Positions 27,114 through 37,471 of a stretch of 64,000 nt of DNA are shown here, in pieces. Source of the stretch: Thalassotalea atypica (GTDB taxonomy: Bacteria > Pseudomonadota > Gammaproteobacteria > Enterobacterales > Alteromonadaceae); contig NZ_AP027364.1 of assembly GCF_030295975.1 (NCBI RefSeq), forward strand, positions 3,286,001-3,350,000, in the 5' to 3' direction. Every line of letters begins with the position of its first letter. Position 1 is the stretch's first letter. The notes beneath the pieces were generated by a model. The model did no database searches. It saw only the letters and a list, made by a program, of their open reading frames with translations, and was not told the origin of the DNA. Position numbers and translations under genes: made by a program.

Positions 27114-27747
27114 TATCTTGCCATTTTGCACGCAGCGCTTCTGAATTTAAAGCCAGCCATTGTAACCCAATTATAGTCGCTGCATTACAAATTTTTCCTT
27201 CAGCCAACAGCATTAGCGCATCAGCCCTTTTTATCTCGCTGACTCGAATATCTTCCCCTTCTGTCTTTAACCCAAATACACCACTTACATTGCGCGCATC
27301 CACTTTGGCCACATATAAATGGATTTTTTCACTGGTACCGCCGGGACTAGATAAGTATTCCATTATAGGTTCAATGTCATTAATGTAGATATCTAAATTT
27401 GCTTCTTCTTTCGCTTCACGAATAGCAACATCTTGAGGCGATTCATTTTCACCAAACATGCCTGCAACAAACTCTAACAGCCATGGGTTTTCAGTAGTTC
27501 TTAGCGCTCCTGGTCGAAATTGCTCGTTAAAGACTAATGAATCCCTTTTGGGGTCATAGGGCATAAGCACAACCGCATCACCACGTTCAAAGATCTCTCT
27601 GGACAATAGATGGCTTTCCCCTCCTTGAAATAAGGCATGAGAAAGTTGATATTCATTGATCTTAAAAAAACCGTCATATTTTGTTAAAACCTTATGAATA
27701 TTTACATTATTTCTCGTAAAACCAGCGATTAAGCTTTTGATTTTCAC
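27103..27747 (-). CDS. nudF: ADP-ribose pyrophosphatase (Nudix)
   Basis: The 214-residue hydrolase should convert ADP-ribose to AMP and ribose 5-phosphate. The Nudix box is complete: G-MFGEN-E-SPQDVAI-REAKEEANLDI, with upstream NPWLLEFVAGMF. It is divergent from tolC across 154 bp, exactly as in E. coli, and heads the nudF-yqiB-cpdA-yqiA-parE operon. Cytoplasmic. Confidence 0.93.
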   Translation of the reverse strand: MKIKSLIAGFTRNNVNIHKVLTKYDGFFKINEYQLSHALFQGGESHLLSREIFERGDAVVLMPYDPKRDSLVFNEQFRPGALRTTENPWLLEFVAGMFGENESPQDVAIREAKEEANLDIYINDIEPIMEYLSSPGGTSEKIHLYVAKVDARNVSGVFGLKTEGEDIRVSEIKRADALMLLAEGKICNAATIIGLQWLALNSEALRAKWQDNDN

Positions 27748-27901
27748 GCTAAATGTCCTATCATCATCGTGTTGATTATATTTTGTTACATAAGTATACC
27801 ACTGAAAGACAGTTATTTTTATTTAGATATTTTAAGATCACCGGTAGCAAAATTTTAATTTATATCGAAGCCTAAGTGCATATTTAAGGATCTGCGTGCT
27901 C

Positions 27902-29245
27902 ATGAAAAAGACCATTGCCTCAGTTTTTGTAGGAATAGCTTGTGTAGCCACTAGCACATACGCAAAAGCTGAAGATTTATTACAAATGTATCAGCAAGCC
28001 TTGTCAAACGACCCTGTTGTTTTAAAGGCATCTGCTCAATATTTATCTTCACAAGAAGTTATTGAACAAGCTCGTTCAGCTTTACTTCCACAAATCAGTG
28101 CTTTTGGCTCGATTACGGAATCTTCCAGTGAAGTTTACGATTCAGGTTCAGTTTTCGACCGTGATGTTTCTGGCGTTAGCTATGGCGCTAATTTCTCAAT
28201 GCAAGTTTATCATCACGATACTTGGTTGAATTTAGACAATGCTAAGAAAACTGCGCATCAAGCGGACATTGCGTATCAAATTTCAAAACAAGATCTCATC
28301 GTTCGTGTCACTAGCGCATACTTTGCACTACTCAGTGCAAAAGATGATTTAGAATTCGCCGAAGCACAAAAAGTTGCCATTGAGCGCCAGCTTGAACAAA
28401 CGAAACAACGTTTTTCAGTAGGCTTAACCGCAATTACTGATGTTCATGAAGCACAAGCAGAATATGACGACTCAGTAACTCAAGTTATCATTGCACAAAA
28501 TTCTATCTATAATGCTGAAGAAGGGCTTCGTGTTATAACAAACGTTTACCCTCGTGACGTGAGTATCTTGAATACTAAACGTTTTAGTGCTTCTCGCCCA
28601 ACACCAGATAGCGCCGATGAATGGCAGCAAACTGCTGAAGCAAAAAGCTTAGATTTAATCGCGACTAAAATCTCTGTCGACATTGCTAAAGAAAACATCA
28701 ATATTGCTAAAGCTGGTCATTTACCGACCATTGATTTATCGGGTAGCTACTCTGTTTCAGAAGACGATATTGAATTGGGCACTTTACCTGAAGTGAATCA
28801 ACCAAGCCTAGACAGTCACTCTATTGGCCTACAAGTCAATGTGCCTATTTATACGGGTGGTGCAATTTCAAGTCGAGTTCGTCAATCACAACATGACTAT
28901 GTTGCAGCGAGTCAAGACATGGCGCTTGCTTATCGTAGTGTTGTTCAAGACACTCGAAGCTCATATAACACAGTAATTGCTGGTGTATCAGCCATAAAAG
29001 CGTTAGAACAGTCTGTATTGAGTGCGGAAAAAGCACTTGAAGCAACAGAAGCCGGATTTGAAGTAGGTACACGTACTATCGTTGACGTGTTAAACAGTAC
29101 ACGTAACTTGTACAATGCAAAGCGTAACTTGTCGTCTACTCGTTATGTTTATATCAATTCTGTACTAGCGCTTAAACGTGCTGGTGGAACATTATCAGAA
29201 AAAGATATTCAAGACATAAATCAAGGTTTATCACCAGCAATCTAG
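27902..29245 (+). CDS. tolC: TolC family outer-membrane efflux channel
   Basis: The 447-residue protein has a signal peptide (KTIASVFVGIACVATSTYAKA) and the tandem TolC repeats: LLQMYQQALSNDPVVLKA near the start, RFSVGLTAITDVHEAQAEY in the first half and AGFEVGTRTIVDVLNSTRNLYNAK in the second. The two repeats form the trimeric beta-barrel and alpha-helical tunnel used by RND pumps and type I secretion. The ATG at 27902 follows AAGGA by 11 nt; a GTG two codons earlier is the alternative. It is divergent from nudF and ends at a strong terminator. Confidence 0.93.
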   Translation: MKKTIASVFVGIACVATSTYAKAEDLLQMYQQALSNDPVVLKASAQYLSSQEVIEQARSALLPQISAFGSITESSSEVYDSGSVFDRDVSGVSYGANFSMQVYHHDTWLNLDNAKKTAHQADIAYQISKQDLIVRVTSAYFALLSAKDDLEFAEAQKVAIERQLEQTKQRFSVGLTAITDVHEAQAEYDDSVTQVIIAQNSIYNAEEGLRVITNVYPRDVSILNTKRFSASRPTPDSADEWQQTAEAKSLDLIATKISVDIAKENINIAKAGHLPTIDLSGSYSVSEDDIELGTLPEVNQPSLDSHSIGLQVNVPIYTGGAISSRVRQSQHDYVAASQDMALAYRSVVQDTRSSYNTVIAGVSAIKALEQSVLSAEKALEATEAGFEVGTRTIVDVLNSTRNLYNAKRNLSSTRYVYINSVLALKRAGGTLSEKDIQDINQGLSPAI

Positions 29246-29275
29246 TTTACGCTGATTCTGAGTGTTCAAAAGATC

Positions 29276-29304
29276 AAAAAAGGCAGTCATTGACTGCCTT
29301 TTTT
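29276..29304. terminator. Bidirectional intrinsic terminator
   Basis: A perfect 13-bp stem with GGCAGTC/GACTGCC core, ATT loop and A/T-runs lies between the convergent tolC and hldE genes. Confidence 0.9.
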
Positions 29305-29328
29305 ATTGGTTCAATAAACAAGGGGACT

Positions 29329-30753
29329 TTAATCTTCTAACCGAATGGTATTGATGATTTCTGTTGTCGAAATTCCTTCCTCAAAATTGAGCACTTTAAC
29401 GCTACCGCCGTTATCTATCACTTCGCGACCACCGGCTATATCCTCAACTTTATAGTCGCCACCTTTAACTAGCGTATCAGGTAATATATGACTAATTAAG
29501 CGTTGCGGCGTATCCTCAGAGAAATTAACCACCCAATCAACAGCGCCCAAACCAGCGAGCACAGCCATTCGTCTGTCAGCGGGATTAACTGGGCGGCCCG
29601 CACCTTTTAAGCGAGTCACAGAAGCATCATCATTAACTGCGACTATCAGACGTGCACCCAGTTCTTTGGCATGCGTTAAGTACGAAACATGACCGGCGTG
29701 TAAAATATCAAAACAACCATTAGTCATTACAATATGTTCTCCGCGTGTTTGTGCTGCACTGACTGCAATCTTTAATTGTTCTTCACTAACAACACCGTAA
29801 CCACTTTCTTGGCCGGTACTTATTTCTGCCAATAATTCGGCTTCACTGACCGTAGAGGTGCCAAGTTTTCCTACAACAATGCCTGCAGCAATGTTGGCTA
29901 ACGCACTTGCTTGTGTAAATTGAGCGTCTGCTGCGATAGCGAGCGCCAAGGTCGCAATAACGGTATCACCAGCACCGGTGACATCGTAAACCTCTCGTGC
30001 TTTGGTGGGTAAATGAAATTCCTCATGGCCCTTACGCAGTAACGTCATACCATGTTCACTACGAGTGATCAGTAATGCATCTAATGACAGCTCATCCAAC
30101 AACGCTTGTCCTTTTCTGACAATTTCTGCTTCATTTTCACAAGGACCAACTACTCCTTCAAATTCTGATAAATTTGGCGTCAATAAGGTAGCACCACGGT
30201 ATTTGCTAAAGTCACTACCTTTAGGGTCGACCAATACCGGAATATTCCTTTTCTTTGCTGCCGCAATTAAGGTTTGTACATCTGATAATGTGCCTTTGTC
30301 ATAATCAGACAACAGTAACAAATTGTGTTCGTCTAGCAGTGATTCGACATTTTTTACGTAAGCAGATTTATCCACCTCTGCTAAAGATTGTTCAAAATCA
30401 AGGCGCATCAATTGCTGGTTCCGACTGATGACTCGTAATTTAGTGATAGTGGGAATTTGCTTTTCTTCGGTAAAATTACACGCGATATCCATGGCCCGTA
30501 AATGTGTTTTCAAGGTTGCTGCTGCTTCATCAGTACCAGTAATACCTGATAACGTGACCTGTCCTCCCAAAGAAGCAATATTTAAAGCAACGTTTGCCGC
30601 GCCACCAGGTCTATCTTCATGCTGTTCTATTTTTACCACAGGTACTGGTGCTTCTGGAGAAATGCGCTGTGTGGGTCCTTGCCAATACCGATCTAACATA
30701 ATATCACCGGCTACGATGACCCGTGCTTGATTAAAAGTGGGAATATCTACTTT
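29329..30753 (-). CDS. hldE: Bifunctional heptose 7-phosphate kinase / heptose 1-phosphate adenylyltransferase
   Basis: HldE makes ADP-heptose precursors for the LPS inner core. I start at the ATG at 30753 because [25 protein letters not shown] aligns with the E. coli N terminus and GGAA lies 10 nt upstream. The frame stays open about 60 bp further but that part is not conserved. The kinase domain (residues 1-320) has [16 protein letters not shown] and [11 protein letters not shown]. The adenylyltransferase domain (345-474) has [16 protein letters not shown]. It is divergent from an LpxL-type acyltransferase gene across about 60 bp, joining two LPS functions. Confidence 0.95.
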   Translation of the reverse strand, partial: KVDIPTFNQARVIVAGDIMLDRYWQGPTQRISPEAPVPVVKIEQHEDRPGGAANVALNIASLGGQVTLSGITGTDEAAATLKTHLRAMDIACNFTEEKQIPTITKLRVISRNQQLMRLDFEQSLAEVDKSAYVKNVESLLDEHNLLLLSDYDKGTLSDVQTLIAAAKKRNIPVLVDPKGSDFSKYRGATLLTPNLSEFEGVVGPCENEAEIVRKGQALLDELSLDALLITRSEHGMTLLRKGHEEFHLPTKAREVYDVTGAGDTVIATLALAIAADAQFTQASALANIAAGIVVGKLGTSTVSEAELLAEISTGQESGYGVVSEEQLKIAVSAAQTRGEHIVMTNGCFDILHAGHVSYLTHAKELGARLIVAVNDDASVTRLKGAGRPVNPADRRMAVLAGLGAVDWVVNFSEDTPQRLISHILPDTLVKGGDYKVEDIAGGREVIDNGGSVKVLNFEEGISTTEIINTIRLED

Positions 30754-30813
30754 CATCCGAAGTTCCATAAACGATATAATGTCAATAAGTCTAACATGAG
30801 TTGAATTTACCAC

Positions 30814-31758
30814 GTGAGTAAAAATAGAGTTTTACAACCTGATTTTAAATTATCATTTCTGCTGCCTCAATATTGGCCTACATGGATTGGAGTGTTTGTA
30901 CTCTACTCTATTTCCTGGCTACCTTATAAACTTCAACTTGGGCTTGGCAGATTGGTAGGTAGGTTACTAGCAAAGACAGGGACTAGCCGTGTAAAAGTCG
31001 CTCGACGTAATTTAGAGCTTTGTTTTCCTGAAAAGTCAGCCCAAGAGATTGACCGCATTGTTAAAAAGAACTTTGAGAATGCTGGCGTTGCTCTTTTTGA
31101 AACAGGTATGGGTTGGTGGTGGCCCAATTGGAGAATTAAACGCAAAGTTAAAGTCGTTGGCAAAGAGCACCTTGACGCTGCCCACGCAAACGGTAAAGGG
31201 GTGCTATTACTTGCTATGCATTATCTAAGCATAGAAATAAATTGCAGGGGCGTTGGCTATTCTCACCCAATGGTGGTTTTTTATCGCCCACATAATAATC
31301 ATCTGATGGAGTATTTTCAATTTAGAGGGCGAGGACGCTCTAATCGCTTTATGTTAGGAAAACGCGATGTGAAAGGGTTAATCAAAGCACTACACGATGG
31401 TGAAACCTGTGTTTACTTGCCCGATCAAGATTATGGTAGAAATCGTAGTTTGTTTATTCCTTTTTTTGGCGTGCCAGCTGCTACCACAACAGGTACACTA
31501 ATATTTGCTCGTCAAAAAAATATCCAAACTCATATGGTCATACCGACTCGCAACGACGACGACAGTGGCTATACAATAGAAATAAAGCCCAAGTTAGAAG
31601 CATTCCCATCTGAAGATAAAAATGATGAAGTTGACTTACTACGCATCAATCAAGAACTTGAACAGGCAATTTTAAGAAAGCCTGAACAATACATGTGGCT
31701 GCATCGTCGCTTCAAAACACGTCCGAATAAGGCTGACCCAGATTTGTATAAATCATAG
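30814..31758 (+). CDS. Lipid A acyltransferase (LpxL/LpxP/LpxM family)
   Basis: The 314-residue inner-membrane-associated enzyme should transfer an acyl chain from acyl-ACP to the lipid A precursor. The catalytic H-x4-E motif is MHYLSIEIN. Other family blocks are [49 protein letters not shown] and [15 protein letters not shown]. An N-terminal membrane helix ([17 protein letters not shown]) anchors it. It starts with GTG. The LPDQDYG form resembles LpxL/LpxP more than LpxM, but I do not commit to a symbol. Confidence 0.9.
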   Translation: MSKNRVLQPDFKLSFLLPQYWPTWIGVFVLYSISWLPYKLQLGLGRLVGRLLAKTGTSRVKVARRNLELCFPEKSAQEIDRIVKKNFENAGVALFETGMGWWWPNWRIKRKVKVVGKEHLDAAHANGKGVLLLAMHYLSIEINCRGVGYSHPMVVFYRPHNNHLMEYFQFRGRGRSNRFMLGKRDVKGLIKALHDGETCVYLPDQDYGRNRSLFIPFFGVPAATTTGTLIFARQKNIQTHMVIPTRNDDDSGYTIEIKPKLEAFPSEDKNDEVDLLRINQELEQAILRKPEQYMWLHRRFKTRPNKADPDLYKS

Positions 31759-31810
31759 ATTTTACGTATGGTATAAATATGAGTAAATTGAGGTTATTTA
31801 AGCATTTGTC

Positions 31811-32515
31811 ATGAGTTTTTGGATTAAAAACATATTATTTGTGGTGATTTTGTTGTCATTGACCTATTTGCTATTGCCAAACATAGATGAACTTAATGCA
31901 ATATTAGACAGTGAGTCACCTGAGCAACAAACGTCAACATCACAAATTTCAAGCGTAACCAGTGAACGAGCTGTGATTGATCCTACACAACACGTTAAAA
32001 AGTCTTTGAAAACAGACAATGCTGCGTCGAAAGGTTTATCTCGTTTTTACGCGAACTTACACGGTGAATTTGGTGAAGAAGCAAAAATTAGAAATAACGT
32101 GGTTTATTTACCTGATCCAACCGGTAACCTAAAAGAAATCCTACAAGCAAAAGCTTTATTAACTAGACCACTCAAAGAAAATTGGCGCGGGCTAAAGGAG
32201 TCTCGGCCATTTAGAAAAGGGGAAACGCTTTTTCAAAAGCTCTCGGAATATGCAGAGAGAGATGGACTAGAAGTTATATGGTGGCTTAATCGAGATTTAG
32301 TGATAAAAGACCCATTTCGCATAGAAAAAGAAATGCTCAAAACGGCCTATTTGATAGGCAATGCCGTAGAAGGACACTTTCCTGAAGGAGTCACCACCTA
32401 CTTTTGTTATAAGCAACGTAGCATCGTATTGATTGACAAAGACTTAGAGTATTTACAAGAAGAGTGTATGGTACTAAACACTGAATCACTTAAAGGTGGT
32501 CGCAGACGTTACTAG
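31811..32515 (+). CDS. Membrane-anchored protein with TcpQ-like C-terminal domain
   Basis: The 234-residue protein has one N-terminal membrane helix (NILFVVILLSLTYLLL), a polar Ser/Thr/Gln-rich linker, and a C-terminal domain (about 115-225). In that domain PFRKGETLFQKLSEYAERDGLEVIWWLNRDLVIKDPF and IGNAVEGHFPEGV resemble the toxin-coregulated-pilus Q C-terminal family. Such domains are found in periplasmic proteins related to pilus or outer-membrane assembly. It follows the lipid A acyltransferase gene by 52 bp. No pilus genes are near, so the role may lie in the envelope more generally. Confidence 0.65.
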   Translation: MSFWIKNILFVVILLSLTYLLLPNIDELNAILDSESPEQQTSTSQISSVTSERAVIDPTQHVKKSLKTDNAASKGLSRFYANLHGEFGEEAKIRNNVVYLPDPTGNLKEILQAKALLTRPLKENWRGLKESRPFRKGETLFQKLSEYAERDGLEVIWWLNRDLVIKDPFRIEKEMLKTAYLIGNAVEGHFPEGVTTYFCYKQRSIVLIDKDLEYLQEECMVLNTESLKGGRRRY

Positions 32516-32543
32516 TCAATAATTGCCATCCTGTAAATCAACT

Positions 32544-32565
32544 AAGAGCTACTGTAGCAGCTCTT
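32544..32565. terminator. Hairpin between convergent TcpQ-like gene and glnE
   Basis: AAGAGCT and AGCTCTT are perfect 7-bp arms around 8 nt, overlapping the glnE stop codon. No long T-run follows on either strand, so this is at best a weak terminator. Confidence 0.3.
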
Positions 32566-35410
32566 TCCATGTTTGATGCACTGCATCACTGTACTTTTTA
32601 AAGTCTGCATCAGCTACTAATGATGGCTTGTTTTGCAGGCTTAAACGATGCCCTAGGGCCCTAAGTTGCTGATAACTTTCAATTAACGATTTTTGCTGTT
32701 TTGACGTTAGCACTTGCAAGTCGGCTAACAATGTTATCAGTCGAAAGTTATCAGAATATCGGCACAGCTCATTGTGTTTTTGCGCATGTTTTAATACTAA
32801 AAATTGAACAATGAATTCAATATCAACTAAGCCGCCCTTTGCTTGTTTGATATCTACAAAACAGTCTTTTGATTTATCGAGGTGTTTTCGCATCTTGTCT
32901 CTCATCTCAATCACATCTGCTTTAAGCTTTGCCACCTCCCTTGCAGCAGATAATGTGGACGTTCGGCTACGCTCAAACGCGTTGATTAGACTGGCATGAC
33001 CATATATAGCTCGAGCACGCACTAACGCTTGATGTTCCCATGTCCATGCTTCATTTTTTTGGTATTGATCAAAGGCATCAATATGAATAGTTAGCACGCC
33101 TGAATTACCAGAGGGTCGTAGTCGCATATCCAATTCATATAAAATCCCACTCGACATTCGTGTATTAAATAAGTGCATGATTTTCTGTGCTAATTTAAGG
33201 TAAAACTGGCTTACTGGAACTTCTCGCTCGCCGTTGGTTACATCATCAGTCGGACAATCATGAATAAAGACTAAATCAAGATCTGAGCCATAGCTGAGTT
33301 CCACGCCACCCATTTTTCCATAGCCAATCACAGCAAATCCTTTATGGCCAGCAGACACGGTAGACTTAGGCTGACCGAATCGTGCAGTGACTTGATGCCA
33401 CGCTTGCTGTACCACTTCGTCTACGATCGCTTGTGCCAATGAGGTTAGGTGATCACTTACTTGCATCACAGGGAGTACTTCAACAATATCGGCGGCGGCA
33501 ATCCTTAGTTGCTGCGCTTGTTTAAACTGCCTCAGCGTCTCCATTTGGACTTCAACATCATTTTCAGGTACCCGCAGCATGACTTGTTGTAGCTCGTCTT
33601 GATACGATGACAGTGCTGGTGGGTTATGAAGTAATTTAGGGTCGATAAGCTCATCAAGCAATAGTGGATATTTGGCAATATGAACGGCAAGCCATTCACT
33701 CATTTCGCACAACTTGATTAAGTGAACTAATGCACCTTCATTTTCGAACAATAGCTCCAAATACGCTGTTCTGGTGAGGATTTTATCGATGACAACAAGC
33801 ACTCGCGATAATACCTGTTCATTAAAACGCGCTTGATAGACATGCTGTATTAACATTGGCATCAATTTATCAAGCACCTGACGCCCCCTCACTCCGATGC
33901 GTCGCTTAGTCGACTCTTGTCTAAACTGAGACAAAACAGACCAAATATCAGTGCAGTTCCATGCCGGCGCCAATTGCTTTAACCAGTCACATGTTTCTTC
34001 ATCTGTCCACTCACTCAACCATAGCGTGCTCCATTGTTCGTCTAGGTTTTGATGATTTGGACTGTCTTCACCTATTAATCCAATAAATGCCTGATGAACA
34101 CCTTGCATGTGTACTTGAATAAGCGTTAGAAGTTCTGACCAACTGTCGATTTTCAGCACGTGTAAAAGTCGCGCCTGGTCTAACTCGGTATCTGGCAACG
34201 TTTGTGTTTGTTGGTCGCCCACTGCTTGAATGATATTTTCTACTCTTCTTAACAGCACGTATGCATCAGTCAGCACTTTTGCACTGCTTTCATCAATCAC
34301 GTCATGCTCAACAAGTAATGGAACTACGGACAGTAAATTCCGCCGCTGCAGCTCTTTTAAGCGCCCACCGCGAATTAATTGAAAGACTTGCACGATAAAC
34401 TCAATCTCACGAATTCCCCCTGCCCCTAATTTAATATTGTGGACTAACTGTCGCCTCCTGACTTCTTGGGCAATCATCATTTTCATTTTACGCAGGCTGT
34501 CGATCACACTAAAGTCGATGTAGCGCCGATAAACAAAAGGCCTCAACATATCATTGAGTTGCTGGTGATGTTTTCCCTGTCCAATCAAGCGCGCTTTTAG
34601 CATCGCATAGCGCTCCCAATCACGCCCTTGCTCTTGGTAATAATCTTCAAGTGCATTAAAACTCATCACCAAAGGACCGCTTTCCCCAAACGGGCGTAAA
34701 CGCATATCAACCCGATAGACAAAACCATCGGCCGTTTTATTATGCAAAGCAGTGATGAGCTTTTGCCCTAAACGGGTAAAGAATTGTTGATTATCTAAAG
34801 TTCTTCTCGCACCTATCGTTTCTCCAGTCTCTGGATAGGCAAAAATAAGATCAATATCTGATGAAAAGTTCAACTCCTGTCCACCCAACTTCCCCATGCC
34901 ATAGACGAGCAAAGACTGCGTTTCTCCATCACGTGAAATAGGCGTTCCCCAACGTTGAGCGCAAAATTCACTGAGCCAGTCTAAAGCAGCAATAATTAAT
35001 GCATCTGCTAAATTGGATAAACGTAGCAATGAAATTTCAAGGGGGTGATCTAACACTAAATCGCCAATGGCAACCTGTACCATCATTTCCAATCGGAATA
35101 TTCTCAAGGATTTATGGAGTGCTTCTTCAGTTTCTGTATTAGCTAGTCGTTGTTTTAACTCTGCTAAATAGTCGGGAACAAAAGTTTCGTTGTAATGCTG
35201 ATGTTGGAATATACTAATTACCGTATTCGGCGCCTGCATAGCACTGCGGTGAACAAAGTCACTCAGCGTGATGGCGTTAATAAAGTTTTGCTGTTGCGAA
35301 TTATCGAGCTGCTCAAACAAAGTCCGATGATGTTCTAAAAATGCTGATAGTGACTTTTCTTTTTGGAGATTGAGCAACGGAAGAGAGAAATGAACGCCTT
35401 GTATTGTCAT
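32549..35410 (-). CDS. glnE: Bifunctional glutamine synthetase adenylyltransferase/deadenylase
   Basis: GlnE adenylylates or deadenylylates glutamine synthetase under PII control, linking activity to nitrogen status. The 953-residue protein has the family's two nucleotidyltransferase domains. The N-terminal deadenylase has GMGKLGGQELNFSSDIDLIF. The C-terminal adenylylase has GYGKMGGVELSYGSDLDLVF. Each is followed by the helical domain with RDWERYAMLKARLI or TWEHQALVRARAI. Length matches E. coli (about 946). It is monocistronic here. In E. coli the ygiF, glnE and hldE genes are adjacent; here ygiF lies 10 kb away. Confidence 0.96.
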   Translation of the reverse strand: MTIQGVHFSLPLLNLQKEKSLSAFLEHHRTLFEQLDNSQQQNFINAITLSDFVHRSAMQAPNTVISIFQHQHYNETFVPDYLAELKQRLANTETEEALHKSLRIFRLEMMVQVAIGDLVLDHPLEISLLRLSNLADALIIAALDWLSEFCAQRWGTPISRDGETQSLLVYGMGKLGGQELNFSSDIDLIFAYPETGETIGARRTLDNQQFFTRLGQKLITALHNKTADGFVYRVDMRLRPFGESGPLVMSFNALEDYYQEQGRDWERYAMLKARLIGQGKHHQQLNDMLRPFVYRRYIDFSVIDSLRKMKMMIAQEVRRRQLVHNIKLGAGGIREIEFIVQVFQLIRGGRLKELQRRNLLSVVPLLVEHDVIDESSAKVLTDAYVLLRRVENIIQAVGDQQTQTLPDTELDQARLLHVLKIDSWSELLTLIQVHMQGVHQAFIGLIGEDSPNHQNLDEQWSTLWLSEWTDEETCDWLKQLAPAWNCTDIWSVLSQFRQESTKRRIGVRGRQVLDKLMPMLIQHVYQARFNEQVLSRVLVVIDKILTRTAYLELLFENEGALVHLIKLCEMSEWLAVHIAKYPLLLDELIDPKLLHNPPALSSYQDELQQVMLRVPENDVEVQMETLRQFKQAQQLRIAAADIVEVLPVMQVSDHLTSLAQAIVDEVVQQAWHQVTARFGQPKSTVSAGHKGFAVIGYGKMGGVELSYGSDLDLVFIHDCPTDDVTNGEREVPVSQFYLKLAQKIMHLFNTRMSSGILYELDMRLRPSGNSGVLTIHIDAFDQYQKNEAWTWEHQALVRARAIYGHASLINAFERSRTSTLSAAREVAKLKADVIEMRDKMRKHLDKSKDCFVDIKQAKGGLVDIEFIVQFLVLKHAQKHNELCRYSDNFRLITLLADLQVLTSKQQKSLIESYQQLRALGHRLSLQNKPSLVADADFKKYSDAVHQTWKELLQ

Positions 35411-35476
35411 CTTTTTATTACCAAATTATGCAAGGGTGTTAATATCGTATGATTAAATCTATTACAACTTAGCGTT

Positions 35477-35509
35477 GGACATATTATGTCATTAGTGTTA
35501 TTAATGACA
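35477..35509. promoter_or_regulatory. Palindromic operator upstream of the lipoprotein/DUF350/SpeE-like operon
   Basis: GGACATATTATGTCA (35477-35491) differs by one base from the perfect palindrome TGACATATTATGTCA found before the YjfI/PspA genes. A second overlapping inverted repeat, TGTCATTA and TAATGACA, spans 35487-35509. The sites lie 30-60 bp before the proposed translation start, a natural position for repression. Confidence 0.65.
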
Positions 35510-35536
35510 AAATACCATAGCATTTTTAAGGATGAG

Positions 35537-36541
35537 ATGGCAGAAATGCATAAAATATCTATCGTTTTTTTGACAGTTATATTATTACTCACAGGCTGTG
35601 GGGATCCTGTCGAAGATCAAATCAACGCCCAAATACCTGTAACTGAGCGACAAGTAATGGCGTTAGGTCAAAAACTACTTGCCGAAGAAATTCCCAATGC
35701 GCAGCGAATCAAAACTTACGCTGATACCTTAGCTGAACAAAATCCACAATTTGCTCCCTTGGTTAATGAATTAAGAAAAGACGGCACACAAGAAGGCCCG
35801 CTTTATTTGGCACTTGTTAGTCGTTTTGAAACGGCAAAAAATCAAGCACACTTATTTACCAACCCACAAGAGAGGTTTGATGAATTGCTTAATATTCAGC
35901 AAGCCGCCGATCCTACTTTGTTTTCTGACGCACTAAGCGACCCATTAAATGTGCTAGCAGATATTTCAAATGGCAAACTAGACCGTGTTAATGCATTGTC
36001 AAAAGCACAAAGTATGGCAGCCAATGGCGCGGAAGATTTTGGTGTCGGCGAACAACTCATTGGAAATCCGGCCTACGGAAACTGGCAAACTCAATCCAAC
36101 GGTACCTCGTTTTGGATGTGGTATGGGCTATATCGAATTTTTGATGATGTTGTAGATTTTGGTCGTAAAAAGCGCGGCAGAGTTTATTATTCTCGGTGGG
36201 GTTCATCGCGCAATTACAGTTATTACAATGACTATGGTCGCACTCGATATAGCTCGCCAAGCCAGTTACAAAAGCAGAATGCAGTTGAAAATAGAACACG
36301 TAAATCGTTTGAAAGCCGTGGGCAAAAATTTAACAGCGCGTACAGCAAAAACCGAACAGGTGCATCTGGAGTGTCAAATAAAAGCAAGACCGCTCAAGCG
36401 AGCGCAAACCGTTTTAGAAATGACACAGCGAGCAAAAGTAAATACGCCAAGTCGTCAAAAAGTAAATCCACTTATTCAAAAAGTGCCAGTTTCAGAAACA
36501 GTAGCAGTAGTACCTCGCGTTCATCACGCCGCGGTAAGTAG
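35537..36541 (+). CDS. Lipoprotein with basic Ser/Lys-rich C-terminal tail
   Basis: I start at the ATG at 35537, preceded by AAGGA; the next ATG (35546) is equally possible. The longer frame from 35486 would overlap the operator. The product (about 334 residues) has a lipoprotein signal, IVFLTVILLLTGCGD, with lipobox cysteine. Residues about 25-190 are helical. A hydrophobic/aromatic patch (SFWMWYGLYRIFDDVVDFG) follows, then a Tyr-rich stretch and a tail built of Ser, Lys, Arg and Asn that is strongly basic. The tail recalls DUF1190 lipoproteins (YgiB/YjfM) that accompany related modules in E. coli, but I see no certain family. It is the first gene of the operon with DUF350 and SpeE-like genes. 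Confidence 0.6.
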   Translation: MAEMHKISIVFLTVILLLTGCGDPVEDQINAQIPVTERQVMALGQKLLAEEIPNAQRIKTYADTLAEQNPQFAPLVNELRKDGTQEGPLYLALVSRFETAKNQAHLFTNPQERFDELLNIQQAADPTLFSDALSDPLNVLADISNGKLDRVNALSKAQSMAANGAEDFGVGEQLIGNPAYGNWQTQSNGTSFWMWYGLYRIFDDVVDFGRKKRGRVYYSRWGSSRNYSYYNDYGRTRYSSPSQLQKQNAVENRTRKSFESRGQKFNSAYSKNRTGASGVSNKSKTAQASANRFRNDTASKSKYAKSSKSKSTYSKSASFRNSSSSTSRSSRRGK

Positions 36542-36561
36542 CAACTAGGAGAATAATAATT

Positions 36562-37467
36562 ATGTTAAACACACTTATCGAAATTACTGCCGTTAATTCG
36601 CAATTATTAACATTTCTTGCCATTGATTTAGTTATCGCTATCGCATTACTAAGTGCCATGCGATTTATTTCTGGCATTTCAGCCAATGTAAACACCACTG
36701 ATGAGTTATCAAAACAAGACAACTTTGCTTTTGGTATAAGCGTTGCGGGTAGCATTGCTGCTTTAGGTATTGTGCTAACAGGCGCAATTACTGGGGAATC
36801 AGCCGAAAGCTTTCTATTAGAAGCAATAGGCATGCTCACTTATGGCGTGTTGGGTTTAGTTTTGATTAAAGTGGGTCGTATCATTCATGATAGATTTGCC
36901 TTAAACCAGCTCAATAAAACCGAACTAATAAAAGCCGGTAACATTACCGTGGGTATCGTTGATGCTGCTGGAGCCATTGCAACAGCAATCATCATACGCG
37001 CTGTGCTGTTATGGGTTTATGGTATTGATGTAAACACCTTCATCGCTATATTAAGTGGTTTTGTTGTTTCACAAGCCATGTTAGTGCTAGTCACACGTAT
37101 TAAAGAAAAACAATACGCGAAGCACAATCAAGACGATTGTTTACAAGAAGCGTTTTCAAATGGGCAGGTGGCTTTAGCTATCCGTTACGCAGGCCAAGTG
37201 ATCAGTACTGCACTTGCCGTCACAGCAGCAAGCTACTTCTTCAGTTACAGTCCAGAAACATTAGTTATCAACTTATTGGGTTGGTTATTATTTGGACTTG
37301 TCATGACATTGCTTGTTGCCTTATTGACCTTTATCGCTAAAAAATTGATTTTATGGGGCATCAATCTAGTCGAAGAGGTTGATCAACAACATAATATCGG
37401 CGTTGCCAGTATTGAGATGGCGATAAGTATTTCAATTGCACTTATTCTTACTGCATTAATGGCGTAA
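36562..37467 (+). CDS. DUF350 membrane protein, tandem domains (YjfL-like)
   Basis: The 301-residue integral membrane protein has about eight hydrophobic helices in two repeated halves. Each half carries a similar segment: FGISVAGSIAALGIVLTGAI in the first and ALAIRYAGQVISTALAVTAA in the second. This matches tandem DUF350 (YjfL) domains. The start follows AGGAGAA. DUF350 proteins recur beside PspA, polyamine-enzyme and K+ channel genes and are of unknown molecular function. The spermidine-synthase-like gene begins 4 nt after its stop. Confidence 0.82.
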   Translation: MLNTLIEITAVNSQLLTFLAIDLVIAIALLSAMRFISGISANVNTTDELSKQDNFAFGISVAGSIAALGIVLTGAITGESAESFLLEAIGMLTYGVLGLVLIKVGRIIHDRFALNQLNKTELIKAGNITVGIVDAAGAIATAIIIRAVLLWVYGIDVNTFIAILSGFVVSQAMLVLVTRIKEKQYAKHNQDDCLQEAFSNGQVALAIRYAGQVISTALAVTAASYFFSYSPETLVINLLGWLLFGLVMTLLVALLTFIAKKLILWGINLVEEVDQQHNIGVASIEMAISISIALILTALMA

Positions 37468-37471
37468 CTCA

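Noticed and set aside
36057-36548. Open frames overlapping the lipoprotein tail on both strands.
   Set aside because: They arise from the low-complexity Ser/Lys/Arg coding sequence read in other frames.
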